Source: Perilla frutescens
Taxonomy: Eukaryota > Streptophyta > Magnoliopsida > Lamiales > Lamiaceae
Assembly: GCA_026008535.1 (NCBI GenBank)
Contig: BRKX01000002.1
Coordinates: 60,695,170 to 60,759,169, forward strand
DNA length: 64,000 nucleotides
Direction of reading: 5' to 3'
How positions within the stretch are numbered: position 1 is the stretch's first letter; the number at the start of each line of letters is the position of its first letter. The notes under the pieces are model-generated. The model was given only the letters and a program-made list of their open reading frames with translations. It made no database searches and was not told the origin of the DNA. The translations under genes were made by a program, and so were the position numbers. Below, piece by piece: positions 59,701-64,000 of this stretch.

Positions 59701-60062
59701 GTGCCAAAGCTGTGATATGCCCTTCTTCTGAGCCTGAAGAATTGCAGTTGACGTCGTTTTATGGGGCAGGTGAGTTTAGTAGTTATGAGAATGGGAAGTT
59801 TGAGATCGGATACGAGGAAGGAGAAGATGAAGAGACTGAACCCTCCAGTCCAACAAGCGACTGGGAAGATAGCGACCCTGATAAAAATGGGGAGCAGTCA
59901 TTGAGTTTATGGGATGACGATGAGAAAGAATTGTCTCAATTTGTGACCAAGTTGTATGGTTCACTGTTTCAGGGTGGTGCAAGAGTTGATGCAGCTCTAA
60001 AAGATGCTCTTGCATCACATAGGAGCCTCAGATATTCATGCCACCTTCCCAGCAATCTGTAG
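50796..60062 (+). CDS. PLAI: phospholipase A I: LRR, armadillo-like and patatin domains, 18 exons, 1359 residues
   Basis: Exons: 50796-51434, 52067-52214, 52390-52468, 52940-53093, 53177-53386, 53466-53711, 53795-53957, 54046-54306, 54421-54542, 55090-55251, 55364-55556, 55674-55810, 56398-56536, 57299-57490, 57590-58070, 58160-58376, 58469-58558, 59616-60062 (sum 4080 nt). In order: conserved start MSWGLGWKRP, leucine-rich repeats (about 214-340), ARM-like helices (about 380-545), and a patatin domain with DGGGMKG (about 572), the serine hydrolase motif GTSTGG (about 604) and catalytic Asp in DGAIVANNP (about 799). The acidic tail ends in RYSCHLPSNL. The family removes sn-1 acyl chains from galactolipids and phospholipids and feeds basal jasmonate. 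Intron 6 is GC-AG. No signal peptide. Confidence 0.95.
52517..52850. mobile_element. MITE in PLA I intron 3
   Basis: Seen: the left end GCATATTTAGGCCCCTATAC and right end GGGGACCTAAATATGC are inverted copies. Internally, TTTTATTTATGTTAAAATTA and its complement pair around about 52685, making much of the element a hairpin. About 330 bp, non-coding, in sense or antisense within the intron. Confidence 0.75.
53712..53794 (+). other. GC-AG intron (PLA I intron 6)
   Basis: Seen: after CAC AAG AAC CCA GAG the intron starts GCAAGC and ends CTTTAG. Only this choice joins HKNPE to VQRLALFAIGNL in the frame conserved in the family. No GT donor nearby keeps the frame. Confidence 0.85.
54805..55042. mobile_element. 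Tourist/PIF-like MITE in PLA I intron 9
   Basis: Seen: it starts GGGGGTGGTTGGCAAT and its end reverse-complements to GGGGGGGCTGCTTGGTACG. TTA is duplicated on both sides (54802-54804, 55043-55045), fitting PIF/Harbinger MITEs. A GGGTAT minisatellite (about 54832-54855) is inside. Confidence 0.75.
58755..59140. mobile_element. possible old MITE in PLA I intron 17
   Basis: Seen: GTCCTGTTTGGTTTC near 58776 and, at the far side, AGTCAAACACCTTCTTAG, whose complement AAGGTGTTTGACT resembles it. The in-between sequence has repeated AAAACTTATGAG words. The ends are too diverged to be certain. Confidence 0.35.
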
Positions 60063-61299
60063 ATTTTTTTTGGTTTCTTGGGTGGATACTGCTCTGTGAC
60101 TTGCTGTTACACCGTTGGCCGTCCGACGTATCTACTCTATCTTTCTGTAATACACTCTGTATTGTACACAACATATTGACAAATTGTACTGATGTATTAG
60201 AGGAACAGAACTATACTGGGATAAGGAAGGAGACGGAAAAAAGTATTAGACAACAAAGGAGAAGGAGAATAAAGAGAGGAAATACACATTTTTGAGGCTG
60301 CCATTGTTTTATCAGTAAATTAGTAAATATTAGTTAATGATACTATAAAATCTCTCTCTAGATTAGTTTTCAGTTTTGCATTGTTCTTAATTTTGTCCTC
60401 GAAACTGCCCCAATGTGACTTGCTACTCCTTATAATTTCAAATGCTAGTTGTCGGTTTATTTAAAATTCATTCAAATGCATACTACGTTTATGTTTTATG
60501 TTTCAATGGGAGGAAAAGTTGAATGACGGGAGAAAGTCTTGAGCGCTCCAGCTGATATGTATGGAGTTTGAATTGAAGCCTAAATAATGTTGTTATTACA
60601 AATTAAACGTCCTATTAAAGGGATCCTTATATTTATCTGATTCCAGTCACGATTATTAAATTATCCACCACTCAAGTTAAATGATTTCCATCACTATATC
60701 GTGAAGGGTTCCATCGATTGCAGTATTGAGAGCTCATCATTTCAGTACAACCGAGATTAATCTCTTTTTCTTTTTTCCTTTTTCTTTTTTCTTTTTTCTT
60801 TTTCTTTTTCTTTTTTTGTTTGGCGGGAAAATAAAATCCCTCATGATCCCCACTCAAACGCACTAAATAATATGAGCTTAATTTGGACCGCTCACCTAAA
60901 AATAATCGACTTGATGGATCACCCATAAATTTAAAGAAAATAAGAAATGTGCATTAAATTGAATTAAAGGGACAGAGTTGGTAATGGTAATTCATGCGCA
61001 ATTACCGCCTCATAGTCATATATTCTAAATTAACTTATTGGTACAACTCAACATAATTATGAGATCCTTACTGTAATCATAATGCAGAATGGCAGATAAA
61101 GAAAATCATGCAAAAGTCTCACGCTGTCCACTTTAAAGTTTGATATAGAAAATACAAGCATGTGAAAAGGTAGATTATATATATATAAATATATATAAGG
61201 CAAGAATTAAGATGATGTTTGAACATGACACAAAGGCATGCAATTGAAGATCAGTGGTAAGCCTGTACAAGTAGTTTGTTGGCATCCATATCCATTTCC
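60063..61299. other. intergenic region, no gene seen
   Basis: Includes the PLA I 3' UTR. A (TTTTTC)n-like tract is at 60765-60815. The lysine-rich minus-strand frame there is an artefact of this tract. A (TA)n stretch near 61175-61195 precedes the small gene. Confidence 0.6.
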
Positions 61300-61575
61300 A
61301 TGGTGCCCTTGGAGGTCGGAACGCGAGGAACCATCGGATCACTTCTGAAGAGGGAGATCGAGTATTTCAGGAAAGTCGAGTTGGAGAGAAGCTCTGAAGA
61401 AATGGAAATGGAAGTGGAAATGGAAATGAAAATGGGTTCAGGTGGAGGGAGATCGAGTAGCTCGTGGCCTAGTTTCAGATTTTCAATGTTGTCGTCTTGG
61501 AGAAGAAAGAAGAGGAGGAACAGCGGTATTACTTATCTAAATCTTAGAGCTCATTCTCACAGATTTGATGCCTGA
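61300..61575 (+). CDS. small plant protein of unknown function, 91 residues
   Basis: Seen: a single-exon frame from ATG 61300 to TGA 61573-61575. The N-terminus MVPLEVGTRGTIGSLLKREI is followed by EYFRKVELERSSEE, a Glu/Met repeat (EMEMEVEMEMKM), a Ser/Gly stretch, SSWPSFRFSML and a basic tail (WRRKKRRN). The GTRGTIGSLLKREIEYF block resembles small uncharacterised plant proteins; I know no function. No signal peptide or membrane segment. Codon-rich, GC-normal composition against an AT-rich background supports it as real. The tail RRKKRRN could be a nuclear targeting signal (inference). Confidence 0.6.
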   Translation: MVPLEVGTRGTIGSLLKREIEYFRKVELERSSEEMEMEVEMEMKMGSGGGRSSSSWPSFRFSMLSSWRRKKRRNSGITYLNLRAHSHRFDA

Positions 61576-62035
61576 ACAAGTTATACAATTGTGAATCCAT
61601 CAGGTAGATCGATGATTCATATATAATCTTTGCTTTTTGAATTAAATGTATTGTCTGTCTATCCTATCATCATGTCCATGTGCCCATTATATATATTAAA
61701 ATGAACTGTTGTAGGATTTTTTGTTCAACTGACAGAACAAGATCTATCTATGGGTCTAACAAGATTTAATTTTTGAATTGAAACCTTTTCATCAGAGATA
61801 AATTAAAGCAACTCATGATGTCCAAATTATAATTTTGTACAAATATTGGTTCTAGCTACTATGCATGGAAATTCACAACTCATGCATAGGCTATAATATT
61901 AATACATATAGTAGCTAGTCCCGGCCAGATGATACACACGCACACGCATACGCACACGTATAATTCATTCTCCCATAAATATAATAGTACTAGCTAATTG
62001 TAAGAGTAGAGGCTTAATCGACATGTGTACGTACG
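61576..62035. other. intergenic between convergent genes, no feature seen
   Basis: AT-rich spacer holding the 3' UTRs of the small plus-strand gene and of the minus-strand kinase. A (CA)-rich tract ACACACGCACACGCATACGC is near 61934. Confidence 0.5.
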
Positions 62036-63620
62036 TTATTGGAAGTGGTCTTGTGTTTGAGCATCAAGTTGATCTGTGGTCCTGATGGGGATGGCTAAGT
62101 ACTCAAGTGCAGTGACGACGTCTCCAATTAAGGGTCGGGTGCTGGCTTCCTCTTGGATACACATGGCTGCAACAGCAAGAGCCTGATACAGACTCTTCAC
62201 TGGATAATTCCCCTGTAGCAATGGATCAGCCATCAACGTGAACTTTCTTCTATCCTTGAAGAGAGGTTTTGCCTGCAGATATGTATATACATATAGAGAT
62301 TATTATTGAAGGTATACTGTATACATAATATATATATATATATATATAGTGGATTGGCTAGGTAGGTACGACGTACCCATTCAACAAGATTCTCCTCTTG
62401 AGGTGGTTTAGTCCCATCAATAGCTCTTCTTCCTGAAATGATCTCAAGAAATACAACACCAAAACTGTAGACGTCGGATTTAGTAGTGAGCTGACCAGTC
62501 TGAGCATACTCGGGTGCACAGTAGCCATAGGTACCCATGACCCTGGTGGAAACATGATCCTGACCTCCTGTTGGACCCAACTTAGCAAGTCCAAAATCAG
62601 AAAGCTTAGGTATGAAATTCTGGTCCAGCAATATGTTGGACGCCTTAAAGTCCCTGAATATGATGGGAGGATTTGCTGTGTCGTGCAAGTACTCTAGACC
62701 TTGAGCCGCCCCCTTGGCTATCTGCATCCGAGTGTACCAATCGAGTGGCTTCCGACCTAAATCTAAATCTAAATCTAAATCCAGAAGGTGATCCTCTAGA
62801 GATCCATTGTGCATGTACTCGTAAACCAATATCCTCTGCCGACCATCAGCGCAGTATCCAATCAAATTCACCAGATTCGGGTGCTGAACCAGGCTCAGTG
62901 TTAGAACCTCTGCCAGGAACTCCCGGTTTCCCTGAACACCATTCCTGTCAAGTTGCTTCACTGCCACAATCTGCATTCATTCATTCATTACTAGTTACTT
63001 AATTCATTACTAGTTAATCATATACACACATCTATTTACTCACTTGATTTGTTTTCTTTAGGTATCCCTTGTACACCCTCCCAAATCCCCCTTCCCCTAC
63101 CAGCAGTTCCGAGTTGAAGTTCTCCGTCGCGCTTGCCAGTTCCCGGAAGGTGAACACCTCTGCTGGAACTCTCACATTTCCATTTTTAACTATATCATCT
63201 TCTGCCATTATCCTTTGTTTGCTTGCACCTGCACCATCATATTCAAATTATTTATTCAACCCTCATACGTACAATTTCTACTGCATATATATAATCAGAT
63301 TGTGATTTCAACAAAAAAAATTAAAGCAAATTCAAGATTATATATCTCATCACCACATCTAATTACAATTAGCAAGCATTAATAATGATGATATGTAACA
63401 TGAATATTCTTGAATCAGAAGAAGTAATTAAAGGACATATTAATGTGCATGGATTCTAACCGGCATTCGACGATACACTTGTAGGAACTGTGGAGAATGC
63501 ACCTGAGTCATCATATTTCTTGGCACCCTTCATCTGATAATCCCAACTTTTTGAATTTTTCAGAGAGTTTTTCTTAATTGTATCACGTGTTTTAATCCGG
63601 CAACACGACAGAATGCTCAT
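62036..63620 (-). CDS. receptor-like cytoplasmic kinase, RLCK-VII / PBL type, 4 exons, 391 residues
   Basis: Exons on minus: 63620-63461, 63228-63044, 62970-62377, 62272-62036 (sum 1176 nt). The start MSILSCC has a Cys pair as a possible S-acylation site; Gly-2 is absent, so no N-myristoylation site. Kinase marks: glycine loop GEGGFGRVYKG, VAVKQLD lysine, FRD in IIFRDFKASNILLD where the group has YRD or HRD, LSDFGLAK, MGTYGYCAPEYAQTGQL and DVYSFGVVFLE. RLCK-VII kinases relay signals from pattern-recognition receptors at the plasma membrane. A (DL)4 hexanucleotide repeat replaces the usual LPPDKE-type linker after EDHL. The frame continues to a TAA at 62036. An upstream in-frame ATG (MMILEFQ, near 63650) is a less likely start. 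Confidence 0.9.
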
Positions 63621-63804
63621 CTTCTTCCTCTGGAATTCCAAAATCATCAAAGATTACGCTACCTCCTCTTCAATTTGTTTCTATCAAATTGTATGATATT
63701 TTGGATGATCGAGTGAGTGTGGGAAGACTTGAAAAACTGCCAAAACAAACTTAATTGGTCATTAAAGAATTGTGTACAGATAGATACAGTTGGAACACTT
63801 ATTT

Positions 63805-63836
<32 letters not shown>

Positions 63837-64000
63837 ATTTGAATAAGGATCTTGGATTGGTACGAAACTGGAGCAATAAATCATGGGAACAACTACTTTT
63901 CTGGCCACCTTAATGACATCGATCATACCACGTCGGACTCGACTCTTGTAAGATATTTGAGGGTCGCATTTTTTGGGACAAGGTAACAACTGTCTCATGT
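63621..64000 (-). promoter_or_regulatory. 5' flank of the RLCK gene with GA repeat
   Basis: Seen: a (GA)n run at about 63806-63832, 190 bp upstream of the proposed start codon on minus, so a CT/GA-type core promoter or 5' UTR element is plausible. No TATA box could be fixed. The window ends at 64000. Confidence 0.4.

Noticed and set aside
60672..60926. Lysine-rich minus-strand frame
   Set aside because: Caused by the TTTTTC tract. No start context or domain.
1..64000. tRNA, rRNA or classical miRNA genes
   Set aside because: No complete tRNA fold or rRNA segment was recognised. The tRNA-like boxes belong to SINEs, and the palindrome at 5791-6075 is too long and transposon-embedded to call a miRNA gene.

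Overview
This is a plant nuclear window, almost certainly from a eudicot: intron-rich genes with AT-rich GT-AG introns, plant-specific gene families (GH1 beta-glucosidase, patatin-like PLA I, RLCK-VII kinase) and plant transposable-element lineages (chromovirus, Sirevirus, MULE, Emigrant, hAT, SINE, Helitron-type ends). All gene models were assembled by eye from splice signals and reading frame. The exon sums of the four complete multi-exon genes are divisible by three.

Layout. Bases 1-4655: 3' part of a decayed Ty3/gypsy chromovirus with its 3' LTR. 5320-14047: three DNA elements with long degenerate terminal inverted repeats (Z, A, B), separated by (TA)n, (GATA)n and (TC)n microsatellites; A and B are inverted copies of each other, A carries a FAR1/MULE-like zinc-knuckle fragment, and Z contains a 134-bp-arm palindrome. 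15632-24617: a complete but inactivated Sirevirus-like Ty1/copia element on the minus strand, with two 610-bp LTRs, a GTTGA target duplication, gag, pol and an env-like ORF. 25100-36536: a 12-exon GH1 beta-glucosidase gene whose third intron is 7.8 kb and packed with transposons (two-headed SINE, foldback element, hAT with 8-bp TSD, two copies of another TIR-like element, and an Emigrant/pogo-like insertion). 37095-38841: a probable Helitron. About 39000-46200: an Ulp1-carrying Mutator-like element (Kaonashi-like), with a SWIM zinc-finger transposase remnant on plus converging on a DUF1985-Ulp1 protease pseudogene on minus, embedded in ATCGAT-rich repeat arrays.

From 47 kb the window becomes gene-dense: an N6-methyl-AMP deaminase gene (MAPDA, 11 exons), phospholipase A I (LRR-ARM-patatin, 18 exons, one GC-AG intron, MITEs in introns), a small basic/Glu-Met-rich plant protein, and an RLCK-VII (PBL-type) kinase on minus. 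The four host genes act in unrelated processes: glycoside hydrolysis in a secreted compartment, clearance of methylated AMP, galactolipid/phospholipid hydrolysis linked to oxylipin supply, and receptor-proximal signalling. I see no operon-like or pathway clustering. The most unusual content is in the mobile elements, especially the Ulp1-MULE and the inverted A/B pair.
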